Shown here one piece after another: positions 6,016 to 6,027 of a DNA stretch of 6,027 nucleotides. Position numbers and translations under genes: made by a program. The notes beneath the pieces were generated by a model. The model saw only the letters and a program-made list of their open reading frames with translations. It made no database searches and had not been told where the DNA came from. Source of the stretch: Planctomycetaceae bacterium (GTDB lineage Bacteria; Planctomycetota; Planctomycetia; Pirellulales; Thermoguttaceae); assembly GCA_031257725.1 (NCBI GenBank), contig JAIROD010000248.1, positions 1 to 6,027 of the forward strand, given 5' to 3'. The stretch's first letter is position 1; the number at the start of each line of letters is the position of its first letter.

Positions 6016-6027
6016 CATTCGGAGGAA

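Overview
The window holds two divergently oriented protein genes flanked by repeat-rich non-coding DNA. On the minus strand is a large secreted LacZ-type (GH2) beta-galactosidase of 1212 residues. On the plus strand is a phenylacetate-CoA ligase-type enzyme of 446 residues (PaaK family). They are separated by 271 bp that carry promoter, terminator and RNA-fold signals. No tRNA, rRNA, CRISPR array, transposase or phage gene was seen.

The organism is most likely an anaerobic or gut-type bacterium of the Planctomycetes/PVC group or a similar lineage. This is inferred from moderate GC, no clear Shine-Dalgarno sequence in front of either main gene, a very large secreted GH2 enzyme with an inserted LamG-like domain, and several families of short palindromic repeats. 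It is a weak assignment: nothing here is taxonomically decisive, and Bacteroidota-like organisms remain possible.

Layout. Positions 1-629 have no gene. They contain (i) a 285-bp composite inverted repeat (15-299) built from four small hairpin units plus two longer hairpins, (ii) a second hairpin family (441-535), and (iii) three tandem 19-bp repeats (538-590) ending 40 bp from the beta-galactosidase stop codon. Positions 630-4268 are the beta-galactosidase. Positions 4269-4539 contain a TATAAT box towards the beta-galactosidase, an intrinsic terminator pointing the same way, an extended -10 promoter towards the ligase, and a nested inverted repeat that starts where that promoter's transcript should begin. 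Positions 4540-5880 are the ligase. A perfect 63-bp palindrome (5953-6015) lies behind it.

The two genes have no obvious shared pathway: one degrades beta-galactosides outside the cytoplasm, the other activates an aryl acid to its CoA thioester in the cytoplasm. The least ordinary parts are the folded intergenic segment (a possible cis-regulatory RNA or small RNA), the covarying hairpin repeats, the LamG-like domain placed next to the beta-galactosidase active site, and a 12-bp tandem repeat inside the beta-galactosidase gene.
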